DNA of 64,000 bases from Ptychodera flava (Eukaryota; Hemichordata; Enteropneusta; Ptychoderidae), in assembly GCF_041260155.1 (NCBI RefSeq), contig NC_091931.1:11389861-11453860 (forward strand), given 5' to 3'. A model generated the notes under the pieces. It did no database searches. It was given only the letters and a program-made list of their open reading frames with translations, and had not been told where the DNA came from. Below, one piece after another: positions 50,701-60,760 of this stretch. Position numbers and translations under genes: made by a program. Within the stretch, counting starts at the first letter, position 1; each line of letters begins with the position of its first letter.

Positions 50701-52698
50701 CCTATGTGCCTAGTTCAAAAAATACAAATACATTTCTACAGAGGGTACCAGGGTCCAAATGCCAAATGAAGCACACTGTATTTGTTCAGTCGTCAGATTG
50801 TTTAAATGAAACCTCTTTCTCCTCAGTGTGTATTGGTCCTGCTGTGATGGTGGAGAAAGTAACCGTGGATTTATAAACCTCCATTTCAAGGATAAATCTG
50901 CCAGAGAGAGCAATTTCACCACACGTAATCCAATGACTGGAGGTAAAATGATCTTCATAATGGATCCAAAGGTATGTCCCCACTAATTACTTCCAAAATG
51001 TGTTTCTCCATGAAAGATAAAAGACTAAAAAGTAACATTTCCCTAAAAAACTTATAAAAATCTACTGAAGTCTGCCTAAAAATCTTATGAAAATCAATAA
51101 TTTTGATAATAATGAAAACAGCTACCCAACTTCAGCTGCTTCTTTGTCACAGAAAATTTACCATGGAGCAATTTCAACTGATTTGAATTTTTTTAAAGAG
51201 GAAGTCAACATTATTAGATGAATGTTCATAGATTTCTTTTGTCTATCCAGTTGCATGTAACACAGAATCTCCTTATTCTTGACTTGACAGTGTATTACAT
51301 ATTTGTGTGATCTTCATTTCTCTAGCACAACATCAAGAAAATACGCAACAACCTGGAAAAGAGCACAGAGACAGGAAAAACAACACTTCAGTTGAATGGA
51401 AACAAAGTTGCTGTGGAAGTACTGGTTAGATGCATATACTACAGATCAAACTTCCAACCCTCTAGTTATACATGAGAGGCTAACAGAGGATCATTTCCAT
51501 TTGACTCCTCAGTTAAGATGAGGAACCACTTGCTGAGGATGTACTGGACAGGAAAATGCTTTTTACTGTACAGGTACATTTAAATTTGTCTTAATATTGC
51601 TTGCAGAGGAACTATCTGTCAAAGCAATGGCCAAGCCAACTGAAGAATTTCACATGTGAAAATTAACAAAGGCTGATGATACATGTACTATTGACAGCTT
51701 CATGAAAATTTGCACAAGCTCAGTCAAAAGAAATACATTATAGTGATCAAATAAAACTATATAGTCACCGTGCTTACTTTTGAGATAAACGACATTGAAT
51801 GATTTTGTCTATTGCATTGGTGAAATATGTATATGTTAACCATTATTGTTAAAATTCATGGTCTTATATCTCAGAAACAAGCACAGTGACCCCCCCTCAC
51901 ACACATTTTATTGCACATTTTTATAATGCTTACAAAGAAGTAAATTTAAATTAAATTTTACTGATCGTACATCCTTAATGATGCAATTTTCAATCCCTTG
52001 TTCTCACATTATTTCTTGTTGACACTATGTTTACAGGCTGTCAGACCTTTGTTTTCCATTGCAATTGTTATCAGTGTGATAAGTGTGTTTTCAGATAAAG
52101 CTGATAAAGAAGTTGCCCCTTTAAGAATTTGCTTTGGGGTGCTGGCGTATTCGTATCAACACTCAGTTCACTATCCCTGTCTTTTTTCTTACAGGCTTTC
52201 AAGAGACACTTGTTTGCAAAATATGGCAAGGAAGTTTCTTACCTTGATGGAGCAATAAGGATCCTGACACACACCAGCAAATATGTAGCATTCTGCAACA
52301 ATGTGAGGAACCCCATTCGTGACATGTCTGATGGCAGATTGGTTGACTGTCGAGAATTCCTGTCATTTCTAGATGCATGGAATGCTGCTGCACAACCACA
52401 TCAGTTCATCTCAAGGAAGTTGTACTTCGATATGCAATCAGCACTTGTTGGACTGGAACAGCTGTGTCAATATAAACTCGGCCTTTTCCCGGGTTCAGCA
52501 ATCATGCCTGGCATCATAAACCAAGATGTGGTAGAAAACATCTTTTGTCAGGCACGTTCCTATAATGGACAAAACAATAACCCGACATACGATAAGTATC
52601 GCAAGTCACAAAACAGCATCATTCTTCACCAAAGGTGCATTAGCAGAAAGGGTAATGCCAGTGTGACTTTCTCACGGCAACTGTCCCTACTTGACTGA
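17795..52698 (+). CDS. P-element/THAP9-like transposase-family gene, interrupted by a 26.9-kb insertion in one intron
   Basis: Exons (all GT-AG, phases fit): 17795-17820, 18137-19183, 20224-20351, 21450-21556, 22145-22241, 49953-50118, 50827-50971, 51326-51573 and 52195-52698; about 820 aa. The start MADFLTKSW spans exons 1-2. Exon 2 encodes a long N-terminal region ending in a charged coiled coil; no THAP zinc finger is visible. Exons 3-9 follow the P-element transposase pattern: the SIYARSPQVYDEL region, GGLCFDEMAIQ (first acidic catalytic position), SCCDGGESNRGF (second), IKKIRNN, then FPGSAI and NQDVVENIFCQAR (probable third acidic residue). Exon 8 contains three single-base frame changes, so the gene is either decaying or mis-sequenced there. 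Exon 9 could also splice out at a GGTAATG donor near 52,652, so the C-terminus is uncertain. Domesticated gene and old transposon are both possible. Confidence 0.75.
19885..20207. mobile_element. Miniature inverted-repeat element in intron 2
   Basis: The left segment, AAAGTCA then ATTTCAGCTATTTTA and CACTGAAATATGCT (about 19,890-19,955), reappears as reverse complement at about 20,120-20,205. The arms are imperfect and ends approximate. Its termini resemble the AGGGACAAAGTC family seen at 50,261-50,511. Confidence 0.6.
20842..21087. mobile_element. TTAA-flanked MITE (AGGGATATAGTCG family)
   Basis: TTAA at 20842-20845 and 21084-21087 bracket a 238-bp element whose ends are perfect inverted repeats starting AGGGATATAGTCGTCGGAAC, 25 bp at least. 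The TTAA duplication is typical of piggyBac- or Kolobok-mobilised miniature elements. It sits in the intron before the FDEM exon. Confidence 0.85.
21616..21985. mobile_element. TTAA-flanked hairpin MITE (AGGGGAAGGTTACC family)
   Basis: TTAA at 21616-21619 and 21982-21985 flank a 362-bp element that is almost one long hairpin. The arms start AGGGGAAGGTTACCCAGC and stay complementary to the centre, where CTACAAGTGTCAGTGCAGTCC pairs with its counterpart. A partial copy of the same family lies at about 58,241-58,330. Confidence 0.85.
22389..22392. repeat. Target-site duplication TTGA (left)
   Basis: TTGA directly precedes the AACACTGTC terminus and is repeated directly after the GACAGTGTT terminus at 49280-49283. 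Removing the element and one copy leaves AAGC-TTGA-ATTC as the predicted empty site. Confidence 0.65.
22393..22548. repeat. Left unique part of terminal inverted repeat
   Basis: Reverse complement of 49,125-49,279, with the first differences only around the junction with the 28-bp array (CCTCCACTCTGG here against CCTGCACTCTGCG in the other end). Confidence 0.9.
22549..23546. repeat. Left subterminal array of 28-bp repeats, about 35 copies
   Basis: The unit reads CTCTGGAAATACAGATACTG followed by TACTTGCA. Variants such as ACTTTCTCTGTGG and GATAGTGCACTTGCATT form a higher-order pattern. Each unit contains TACAG-ATA-CTGTA, a near-palindrome. The array lacks stop codons and its period is not a multiple of three, so long ORFs appear in every frame; these are artefacts. 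Confidence 0.95.
23547..24486. other. Element interior: 3' flank of the leftward gene
   Basis: AT-rich, no ORF. A TTTATT at 24119-24124 (AATAAA on the minus strand) is a candidate polyadenylation signal for the leftward gene, about 360 bp past its stop. Confidence 0.4.
24487..34440 (-). CDS. DUF7869-like protein, candidate transposase of the large element
   Basis: Exons on the minus strand: 34440-34185 (start), 30481-30422, 29076-28883, 28267-28146, 27693-27585, 27167-26898, 26373-26132, 25837-25630, 25359-25150 and 24743-24487. Phases fit, except that a small exon seems missing between the second and third. Motifs in order: CRCGNNC, VHGIIVCRFAWSKV, a DxMERILMPSCLRVKDLY region, SFPKMPRMTQCKVC, LSIIIDGMDQ, LYVQLDNCVRENKN, FLMVGHTHEDIDQRFS and a basic C-terminus. 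From memory these are hallmarks of DUF7869 proteins of invertebrates. The spaced acidic residues (IIDGMDQ, QLDN, HEDID) look like an RNase H-type metal site; this is inference. Exon 1 and the last two exons each need a one-base frame change. The length is about 640 aa plus the missing exon. It is divergent from the ParB-like gene. Confidence 0.75.
31949..32385. repeat. Foldback repeat inside an intron of the DUF7869-like gene
   Basis: An arm at about 31,949-32,046 (AGCTGTGATATCGCAG, then GCGGTACTTGTGGCGTGTAT) reappears as reverse complement at about 32,311-32,385. The spacer is about 265 bp and contains no gene. The sequence is CpG-rich compared with its surroundings. Confidence 0.8.
33088..33114. 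repeat. Perfect 12-bp-arm hairpin
   Basis: CACCGTCCCTCC and GGAGGGACGGTG are separated by ACC and extended by nearly complementary ATCGA flanks. The same CACCGTCCCTCC occurs inside the foldback repeat near 31,977. A run of about 23 A residues lies at 33,222-33,244. Confidence 0.8.
34441..34745. promoter_or_regulatory. Shared bidirectional promoter of the two element genes
   Basis: Only 305 bp separate the two start codons, which face away from each other. Visible motifs: GGCGCCAAATTC (E2F-like) near 34,542, a CCAAT box on the minus strand (GTGATTGGAC, about 34,567), a GC-box-like GGGGAGGGG, and an octamer-like ATTTGCAT near 34,610. No clear TATA box is present, as is common for head-to-head animal promoters. 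Motif function is inferred. Confidence 0.6.
34746..47705 (+). CDS. ParB-like-domain protein with lysine-rich triplicated exon cassette
   Basis: Exons: 34746-34870, 39975-40075, 40873-40940, 41166-42076, 42418-42639, 42941-43088, then three copies of a 72/99/45-nt trio (43855-43926, 44160-44258, 44381-44425; 44774-44845, 45073-45171, 45363-45407; 45752-45823, 46033-46130, 46318-46362), then 47041-47091 and 47362-47705. Splice phases fit; about 872 aa. Exon 4 holds an acidic Ser/Asp/Glu linker and then a ParB/sulfiredoxin-like domain: VKHVSSISQNLLD, STPLVGLIDP, VEVIDGNHNFHAQK, CLYVGLTNEECKRLGI. IDGNH is the conserved nucleotide-binding signature of ParB-type folds. The cassette encodes a basic, nuclear-signal-like Lys/Arg region. 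Exon 4 (near 41,808) and exon 46033-46130 each lack one base. A role in binding the element's 28-bp repeats is my hypothesis. Candidate AATAAA signals lie at 47,951-47,967. Confidence 0.75.
34871..39974. other. Large first intron of the ParB-like gene, no gene seen
   Basis: About 5.1 kb. Its open frames are short and unlike protein. No inverted repeat large enough to mark a nested element was noticed. It may contain regulatory DNA of the shared promoter, which the sequence alone cannot show. Confidence 0.45.
40160..40790. repeat. Family A repeat fragment in an intron of the ParB-like gene
   Basis: Contains the family A signatures (ACCGTCAGCAACACGGAGCTT, TTTGATATTTGGTAGACATC, TTCTCTACATAACACAGCAG) in the same order as the copies in the first 8 kb, in plus orientation. 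It links the element's DNA with the repeat landscape of the host genome. Confidence 0.75.
43771..46410 (+). repeat. Tandem triplication of a three-exon cassette (~0.92-0.98 kb units)
   Basis: Units start near 43,771, 44,691 and 45,666. Each contains exon A (72 nt), B (99 nt) and C (45 nt), all of phase 1-1, so any number of units keeps the reading frame. Units 2 and 3 share an intron segment around GGAATTGGAAACTAGGGCAC (45,258 and 46,210) that is absent from unit 1. Exon A and the following intron of unit 3 instead match unit 1. In unit 3 exon B is 98 nt (one A lost in a run of five). Confidence 0.9.
47706..48239. other. 3' region of the ParB-like gene
   Basis: AT-rich, non-coding. It contains AATAAA-type hexamers near 47,951 and 47,962 as possible polyadenylation signals and then runs into degenerate copies of the 28-bp repeat. 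Confidence 0.4.
48240..49155. repeat. Right subterminal array of 28-bp repeats, about 30 copies
   Basis: Reverse complement of the left array unit (TGCAAGTACAGTATCTGTAT, then TTCCAGAG). The copies in the middle are almost identical; diverged copies occur at the inner edge (48,240-48,340) and near 48,925-48,955. It is more homogeneous than the left array, indicating independent expansion or conversion. Confidence 0.95.
49125..49279. repeat. Right unique part of terminal inverted repeat
   Basis: Ends in GGTAAGAGACAGTGTT, the reverse complement of the left terminus, followed by the TTGA duplication at 49280-49283. Confidence 0.9.
50257..50515. mobile_element. TTAA-flanked MITE (AGGGACRAAGT family)
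   Basis: TTAA at 50257-50260 and 50512-50515 bracket a 251-bp element with inverted ends AGGGACGAAGTTGCTCATTT / AGAGACAAAGTCACTCATTT. It lies in the intron between the exons encoding the HFPTRECPP and DGGESNR regions of the P-element-like gene. Confidence 0.8.
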
Positions 52699-53140
52699 AC
52701 TGAATGACTCTTCAGGGTAAACCTTACCATTCTATGTTGTCCCATAGACCCTGAAGCAAGAGGGATGGAGACTGTGGCATACATCAAAAGAAACCAATAT
52801 CTTCCTTTGTGCAACCTCCTGATCCATTAATTGAATATACCGTTCCAAACAAATATATGTAAAAATGAGAAATACTGGGGCTTTAACAACAGTATTTGTA
52901 GAATTACTAGATTTCATAAAAGCTATGAAAATGAATATAAACCATATTACAAATTTTGGTGCATACCAAAAACTAAATGATGAAAGTAGTCATGCATTAT
53001 GTCCATGTATAGAAAGTGAGTTGAGCTGTTTCTACCAGAGGTTGAGTCTGCTGTAGTGAGCAGAACATAAGTAATTTTCCAAAGTTAATTGTAAACAATC
53101 AAAATAATATTTAAAGGCAAATTAGCTGTAACTTTTGGCT

Positions 53141-53148
53141 ATTTTTTT
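53141..53148. repeat. 8-bp target-site duplication ATTTTTTT (left)
   Basis: Identical to 57779-57786 immediately after the right end of the element. The low complexity of this target makes the match less decisive than a complex sequence would be. Confidence 0.6.
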
Positions 53149-56100
53149 GAGCTATGTAAGCGGTCTGAAATCACCAAAGTGCGCCTGCAAACTGCGCCGG
53201 CGCATTTCAAACTGCGCCCCCATTTTGCGCCGGTATATTGCGCCGCCCAAAATGCGCCCTTACTCTGCGCCATTGCGAAGTTTCAATGTCAACCACGGTA
53301 TTAATAGTCTATTTTGGTTTAGTCAGGCGATTTCAAAGAAATATTCATGTTTTTCGTGGGAAATATGGTGAAATGTGTCACTAAAATGCGGAGGATGGGA
53401 GTAATTTTTTCCGACACGTATGTGAAGTATGTAATAACATCACCCGAGAGGGAAGGTAACTCCGAGCCAGTCGAGTGTCATTTGCATCGTAAATCGACCT
53501 TTAAATCTGTTTGTAGTTTCTACCCAAACCTTGTCGGTAAATACTTTCACAGGTTAAAAAAGACGCTAAATTTTACTCTCAAACTATTTCGATGGCCAAA
53601 TATCTCTGCCATTATACATTTCGTAGGGTAACTCTATACTCAGTATATGGCGAGAGTGTCCTGGCTGTCTCAGTGTCTGAATAGGCGCTGCAGCCGTAAA
53701 TCGGACACTCCATACTCATTCCCTTGTTTGATCGGAACCTCGTGGACCGTAATTCTTGCTCTAATTCTGCTACCTTTGAATCGTCCAATAATTGCTACTT
53801 CCAATTCATGACGACCCCAAATGATAAGGAATGCGACTGATTCTGAGACTCTCAGTTCATAGAAGAGTCAAAGTGCGATCACGTTTGCGACTGAACTTGA
53901 GACTCCCATTTCGCTTTGTGATGCACATTTGCGAGTGAATTTGAGACCTGGTCTGATACTCTCATTTAACGTGCAAACAGCAAATGCGACCGTCCTTACG
54001 ACTGACTTCCTGACGTAAGGTATATAAGGGTACCGGAAATCGACAAGTGCGAGGCTAAAGTTAGGAGAGCGAATGTGAGGGCTTGAAGTGTACGTGCTCA
54101 CTATGAAAGTGCGATCGATAGTGAGAATGTGAAGTGAACTCGGACTGTACATAGTTAGTGCTTGTCAGCATTTATTTCATCACTTTGGTCGAATGAAAAC
54201 TTACGATCAAAGTCATTGCTAAAACAGCGATACAATCTCCATGGAAGTACAGTGCTGTGTATCATGAGCGAACCGCTGAGTGAATTCATCATTGAAGTCC
54301 CCGATGGAAATTATTACAACACTCTTATTTCCAAACACCAAGAAGTTGATATATTCGTCTAAATAAAAATATGAATGAGACATTCATCTTTACATAATGG
54401 AGAATAGAATATTATATCAGACTACGAAGAACATTATTTACCAGGTTTTAAAAATCAGCGAGAGACTGATCGGGCTGGGACGTACGATTCACAGACTGAT
54501 TCAAAGTGGTGGTCAAAGTGAAAGGGGACGCCATGAACACTCAATCCCGATGGATATTTACATAGTTATGTCAAAAACGGGAGTCACGACCGTGATTAGA
54601 TTATTCAGAGTCAATTAACCTTGAAACTGACCAAACGATAGCACACAATTACATACAATCTAGGTCTAGCGTCCTGTGACACTATGGCGGGTTTCCGAGT
54701 CCCTGTCGCGGTTCGGAAAACGACCTGCTGACAGCTGATGACAAAAGACGCTCATGCTTTTGATCATAGACCCTGGAGCGATGTTTTGATGGATTTCTAG
54801 CTTCCTTACCCTATAAACAACTTGAAACTAAAATGAAAGACGAAAAAAGATCCGTGAACGGACGAGAGATTTCCTGTAGAAACTTCAGATATTTACTGAG
54901 GCGGATATCTATTTTTTTACATCCATGGGCGGATCATGGCGGAGAAATTTACCTCAATGGGTGGATCAATCGGAGCACCGAGAATATGGCATTTCCCGTT
55001 TGATTTCCAAAACATCATCGTGGAGTTTCTAACAGAAAGGAAAAAAATTGAAACGACAACTGATATCGTGTCATTTAAATACGGGCTTTTAATTGTTCAT
55101 TCATTTTAGTTACTATCATCGTGCCGTTTTAGAAGATTTTTGAGGACCTAAACGACATCATGTGTTGGTCCATTGCCATGGAATCCTATGCCAACGAAAG
55201 GTGGTGACTTTTTTCAAAGTTGAATAAAATTTCCTTTTTGGTTGTGTTAGTCAATTAATCGAAATATTTTTGTTCCCAATTGATCATAAACCCTCGATTC
55301 TCCCGTCTATGATTCGATATTCACAGACTCATTCTTTCTCTTCTTTATCGATCGATGAAAGTAATTTAATCTTCAATACTCTTTGACAGATGTAACATCT
55401 TCACCTATATATTGTCATTAGTTTCTAACCAACGTCCAAAAAATTGGCCCGAGCGTTTGCCAAAGCACATGGGTCTATGATTGCGTGAACGGCCGTACTC
55501 TATGCATTGGGAAGATATTCATGTTGCAGTCTGCCCGAAACAAAACCCGAGGATGTTTAGGCGATAACAAAGGCGATGTCTCAGTTGAATAAAACAAAAC
55601 TAAACTTTTCGGACATCATATTTTTATCTTGGCGTCGATTCGATGTGCGACCATACGCTGATCGCCCATATTCTCCATAAACAGATAAAGCTAGTTATAA
55701 CAATTCTGCGACAAATCCGTGGTGTTTCTCCCCGTGAATTCGAACGTCCTTGAACCCGTAGCCGCGATCATTGTTTTTTGATGTGTTCCGTGCTTGATGA
55801 TTGGTAGAATTAATGTATCAAAATTTGAAGACACGTGACTGAATCCTGTGATTGTTAGACAATTGATGGTGTGTAGGGGCAAGACGGAAAGCAACAATCC
55901 AAGGACCAAGCTAGGGAGCATCATGCATTGCATGCTTTCTAACAAAGAGCTGCGTGTTTCCATATCTATATACCATACGAAATCCGGCTTTGACCAATGT
56001 TCCTGTCCTGTTTCGGAGGATAACTTTCGAGCTGCGTAACCGATGTTGAGGTTCAGATATCCGAATATCTTTCGTGTTCGAAAGGCTTATTGATTTACAG

Positions 56101-56533
56101 TGAATACAACTTTTGTATGATTAGTTTACGTGTACATAACCCAGCACACGGGGCAAAGCCAAATACTAACCAATACCAGGTTGGAAAATTTCACAGAGTC
56201 GCTCTCATCAGAGGTCGAGAAAAAAAATATGTCGGTATCGTTGCTCCGCCATGTTTATTGTTGTTTGTGCGACTAGTTTGAAAGTCATAGACTTTCTTAA
56301 CGGTGAAATTCATATTGCCATTCAATATTTTACACACGAAGTCACCTGTCACCTCCATTCGGAAGCAAAACGTTTACACAGAATGTTTTTATAGTGATAA
56401 CTAGCTCCAGGCCGTGACATGTCTCTAGTTACGACGAAACTTCGTAAATCAAAATCGACATCAACATTGAGCTGTGATCGTGAACCGTTAAATAAATGTC
56501 GGCAAAATAAAACATCAAATGGCTAAACTTTTT

Positions 56534-56576
<43 letters not shown>

Positions 56577-57778
56577 TTCTGCAGTCGCGAACTGATCATG
56601 GTCTTTAGGATGGATAAATGCAGAGTCGGTTTACACATTTGCGCTGCGCGCTGCACAGATATCGAAAATGTACAGATACTTTCCCGAAATTTGACTTATT
56701 TTATAACATGAGTAGAACAAAACCAAAAATATTGACGTTACTCTTCGGATGTTTGACTCGCAAGTTTGCTAAAGTTAGATTACATGTATACTTACAGAAA
56801 ATGGACGCCGTAGTCTTCTGTTCAAAAAATATATGTTCTTCAACACCACGTTTCTTATGATCGGTGATGTCACATTTTATTATTTTTATAAATATAAATT
56901 AATGCACCGATTTCAAACCGATATTATTTTTTCTTGTCGAATTGAGAGACTTTTTAGTTGTTCTGTAGACAAAACGATCGGAAACAGCAGAGTATCTTGG
57001 CAATGGCACGACATCTACGCTATCGTTTAGCTGCAATATTTGTACAGTTGCAGCCAGAGCCCCGGGTAAGCCGAATTCGGAACGTAATAACGCCAGTTGC
57101 AGCGGCGTCCTAGATTGACTGTACCTTTGTCATTTCTGTTGAAGTACACCTGTTATTGCTACAAGCATTGTGGGCTTCATGAAACGTTGTTTCTCTGTAC
57201 ATGTAGGCCTATACCGGTCTCGCCGTTATATTCAGTGTCGTATAATCTGTTGTTTGCATGTCAACACATTGGCCTGTGTACAAACCTCCTGTGGACACTA
57301 ATCGTGGCCGTAATTTACACAGACATAAACATTCGATCCCGTCCGGGGATGTCAAAGGTGAACGGGATTAACTTGATCCCGGGTATCAAGTCCCTGGCCT
57401 TTATGGAGATGCAGAATTCACAAATTTTGACTGCTGCTGAGGCCAAGCCAAGATACCGCCAAGTGAGTGTAATCCGTCCCATACAAACATAACATGGTCT
57501 CGTACCTCCGAGACTCCGTGAAAACATGTCATATCATTTTTCTAGCTGCATTTTTTAGGGCACGGATATTAATATCTACAGTCTACACTGCTAAAGCGTC
57601 CTGCTAGAGCTACGCAAGTGCGACTACTCGATGTTGTGACACTCGGAAGTGTTTTGGCGCAGAGTAAGGGCGCAGTTTGGGCGGCGCAATATACCGGCGC
57701 AAAATGGGGGCGCAGTTTGAAATGCGCCGGCGCAGATTGCAGGCGCACTTTGGTGATTTCAGACCGCTTACATACCTG
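53149..57778. mobile_element. Non-autonomous DNA transposon with GCGC-rich TIRs (copy 2)
   Basis: The left end (GAGCTATGTAAGCGGTCTG, then AATCACCAAAGTGCGCC) is the near-perfect inverse of the right end (reverse complement CAGGTATGTAAGCGGTCTG). The inverted repeats continue for about 130 bp through GCGCCGGCGCATTTCAAACT, TGCGCCGGTATATTGCGCC and TTACTCTGCGCC. The flanking 8-bp repeat is ATTTTTTT. The architecture and the terminal CAGGTATGT match the element at 10,660-15,484, but the internal GCGC motif differs (GCGCC-NGGCGC against GCGCTAGCGC), so they are different subfamilies. No transposase ORF was seen inside. Confidence 0.85.
56536..56577. repeat. (GA)n microsatellite followed by poly-G
   Basis: About sixteen GA units then about nine G residues, within element copy 2. 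Confidence 0.9.
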
Positions 57779-57786
57779 ATTTTTTT

Positions 57787-59115
57787 TCAGTATCCTGGTT
57801 CAAAGTTTCTCATCCTAATCTCTATGTCATGTTGAATTGTCAAGTATTTTGCTTGTCAACACACCCTGTACATGTGTAATGTCCATTCTTTATAGCTGAT
57901 AAATGAATTCCAGTCCAGACTTGAATACAATGTTCAACAATAACAATGCTGACTGTACTCTTAAAGGATTCATTGACAAGCCTCTAGTATATACGTGGGA
58001 AGTCAGTATGGATGAGGGATTCACATCAGAAACTGTAAAACACAAAACAAAAAGTACTAAAAAATAGCTAAAATTTACAGCTAATGGAGCTTTAAAGAGA
58101 ATAACTTTGTCCCTTTGAAAACAGAATGAGGATTTTACATGGAGCATGCAGTACAGTTTAACAAGAAACTGAAGAGAATTACAAAAGTACAGAAAAAATA
58201 ACCAAAAGTATCAGCCCAGACATAGTTGTATGTCACGCCACTTAAAGGGGAAGGCTGCCCAGTAATCATGTGTTCATCATTAAAAAATCTATGATAAACT
58301 GATGTGAAATCTTCCTTTGTTATTAAAACCCTTTTGATGCACGTCACCATATATGCAGACACACACTTTTGCATTCCTGTTCTCTGTACCAGTCATTTAT
58401 GTATCATCTTGGCCATTATTTGGTTGCAATGGTTACAAGAAATTTTGCATGGTAAAATTTATTTTTTGTTGAGTTGTGGTAAATACTGCATCTTTCAATA
58501 ATGGGTTCATTAGGTAAATTGAATAACACAATTATCTTTTATAATTTTGTAACAATTGTCATTTTTCATGTGAGATACAAATTAATACACATGTACATAC
58601 AACTTACCAATATTTCAATAAATTTCTAATTAATATCAATCCAGGGTATGTACTACTTTGTTAATGTCTCTGGTATCTTTTGAAAAACTTATAGTGATAA
58701 TGAAATCTATATTTTTAAGGAAATATTGCAGGCAAGTAAACTAAGGAACCCAACCCCAGATTTGCATTTGTTGTTTCAAAACAGTCTTCAACAACAGACA
58801 AAATATATACAATTTTTTTTCATGCTGAATGAGTTTGATTAACCCCTTGATTAGTCAGGGGTTAACTTTTTTAGTTCTAGCATATGGTGGAAGCTGACCA
58901 GTGTCCCTTACCCGTATTATAGTTTTGTTTGCATTTGCTTTCTTGAATGACATACCAATCGCATCACTATCCCCATTAACCTCAGTATTCTCCCTACGAA
59001 CCGTTTGATAGCATTGCGGCTGGATTTCTATTGTTCAGACAAAATTAAAACGCTGTAATTGCTCTTGGAGAACACCGATTCTATTTGTAGCATAATCATA
59101 AAGAAAAAATATTTA
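57787..59115. other. Spacer with MITE fragments
   Basis: Contains an AGGGGAAGG-family fragment at about 58,241-58,330 and, at about 58,060-58,110, a segment (AAAATTTACAGCTAATGGAG) inversely related to sequence just left of element copy 2 (about 53,111-53,140). This suggests copy 2 landed inside an older small inverted-repeat element. No gene was seen. Confidence 0.5.
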
Positions 59116-60187
59116 CCTTGCTACTGCCTCTGGAACCGCATCATTAACCCACCAGTATCGACTGTCAATACCTGATATGTCTTGAAAACCCATGGATTTG
59201 GAAAGCAGCTGGATTTAATGATGACATCCTTCAAGACTTTTGCCAGTTCTTTCTTTGTTGACCGTTTGGGGAGAGCAAGATTGTATGCCTCTGCCAGCAA
59301 GAAAAGTTCCTCTTTTTTGTATTGAGTTGATTGGAATATGTCAGGGTGGTGACTGAGCATAGCACAAAGACGGTGGTGAGAGTTGATCAGTCCCCTGGAA
59401 TCATCACATCTGATCTGAACATCTGTTACCTTTGCAGCAGCTTGTTGTCGTTTTTGTGTCTTTTGTTGCAATTTTCTTACGATGGGCTTGCGTTTTCTTC
59501 AACTGCACCTCTCTCCTGTAGTCTTTAAGGAACTGTCCTGCACCCATGTTGATGTACCTTGACACAATTTGTGAGTACATTTTCATTGCAATGTCATGGC
59601 TTATGTTGATATGTTCACCCAGGAATAGGTTTTGGAATGTGATGAAGATGTCACTGTTGTTGAGAAGACTGTCTTTTGCATTTTGAACCAGTGATACATG
59701 CTGTTGATGAAGGTGAGCTATTGTTAGTAGCTTTATCCTTTCCTGTTCCAACTTTAGGAAAAACAAGTATGTTTCATCTGTGACATGGATAAGCCCATGT
59801 CTGGAATATTGGCGACTGTCTGTCACCCGCAGTGTTTCTGGATACTTTGAAACCCTGTGTATCAGTGTCTCTGGAACTGTGAGAAAGTTCAGAGATTGCT
59901 TTGTCTGGTATTCCAATTTCAACCGTTCATGGACTTTCTTATCAGTAGAGTACAGATTGTTTTTTATGTATTTTCTACTGCTTTCAATTTCTTTACGAAG
60001 TGTCCAACCAGCCAGGTAGCGTATTTTTCCTCTGCCATCACTCCCGATTTCTTCTACATCTACAATATTTGGCGTCTCTTCAAGACTTCTGTTTTCTGCA
60101 AGGGAAATAAGACAGTGCACCTGCAGATCATTAATCTTCCATACGATGTTAGTTAGTAGGGTGAAGTGTTCGTCTTTCATACTGGTG
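59116..60187 (-). CDS. C-terminal-like exon of a repeat-associated protein (frameshifted)
   Basis: A minus-strand ORF from about 60,180 to 59,404 (258 aa) continues in a second frame to about 59,121, with a one-base change near 59,465 at an AAAA run. A further frame change would connect to a donor-like AAG-GTAAAT at 59,116. Notable stretches are GKIRYLAGWTLRKEIESSRKY and SRQYSRHGLIHVTDETYLFF, then a lysine/glutamine-rich tail. From memory, similar 'LRYLAGW...RxGLxHVxDxxxxFF' regions occur at the C-terminal end of P-element-like and related transposon proteins. A possible acceptor (CCTGTCACCAG) lies just upstream at about 60,187. It is on the opposite strand to the P-element-like gene, so it belongs to another copy or to an inverted piece. 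Upstream exons were not found. Confidence 0.5.
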
Positions 60188-60429
60188 ACAGGGATACCAA
60201 AAAGGGATGCACCCCCTTACCAAATTCAGAGGCACTGGGGTACGCCTAAGGTCTACCATACAGCACCTGAACAACACTCAAAAGATTACAACATACCCTT
60301 GTCAAACCTAAGACAACCACTGTGTAAACTGGTGTTTTGTTGGTTTGTGAGCAGTCCTACCCCCTTTCTACCTCCATGGCTAGGTATGATGTGAGCGTAC
60401 CTAAAAGAACGCCTGCTTTAGACTGAGAA

Positions 60430-60760
60430 GCTTTGAAGCTGTATCAATAACCGCCCCGAACATACCAGCCTGTGGCTGAGAAATTTTGAGGCATAAGCAT
60501 AACCGCCCTAAACATACCAGCTGTGAACTTAGAAATTTTTGAGGCATAAGCATAACCGCCCTAAACATACCACCTTGGAACTTAGAAATTTTGAGGCATA
60601 AGCATAACCGCCCTAAACATACAAGCTTTGAACTTAGAAATTTTGAGGCATAAGCATAACCGCACTAAACATACCAGCTTTGAACTTAGACATCTTGAGG
60701 CATTATCATAGCCACCCGAAAAAAACCTGCATGTGACTTAGAAATTTCGAGGCAATTGTA
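60430..60760. repeat. 52-53-bp tandem repeat, about 6 copies
   Basis: GAGGCATAAGCATAACCGCC recurs at about 60,488, 60,541, 60,593 and 60,645, with diverged flanking copies. Confidence 0.85.

Noticed and set aside
57097..57492. 131-aa ORF within GCGC element copy 2 as a transposase
   Set aside because: Cys-rich, no catalytic motif, no similarity to known transposases that I can see.
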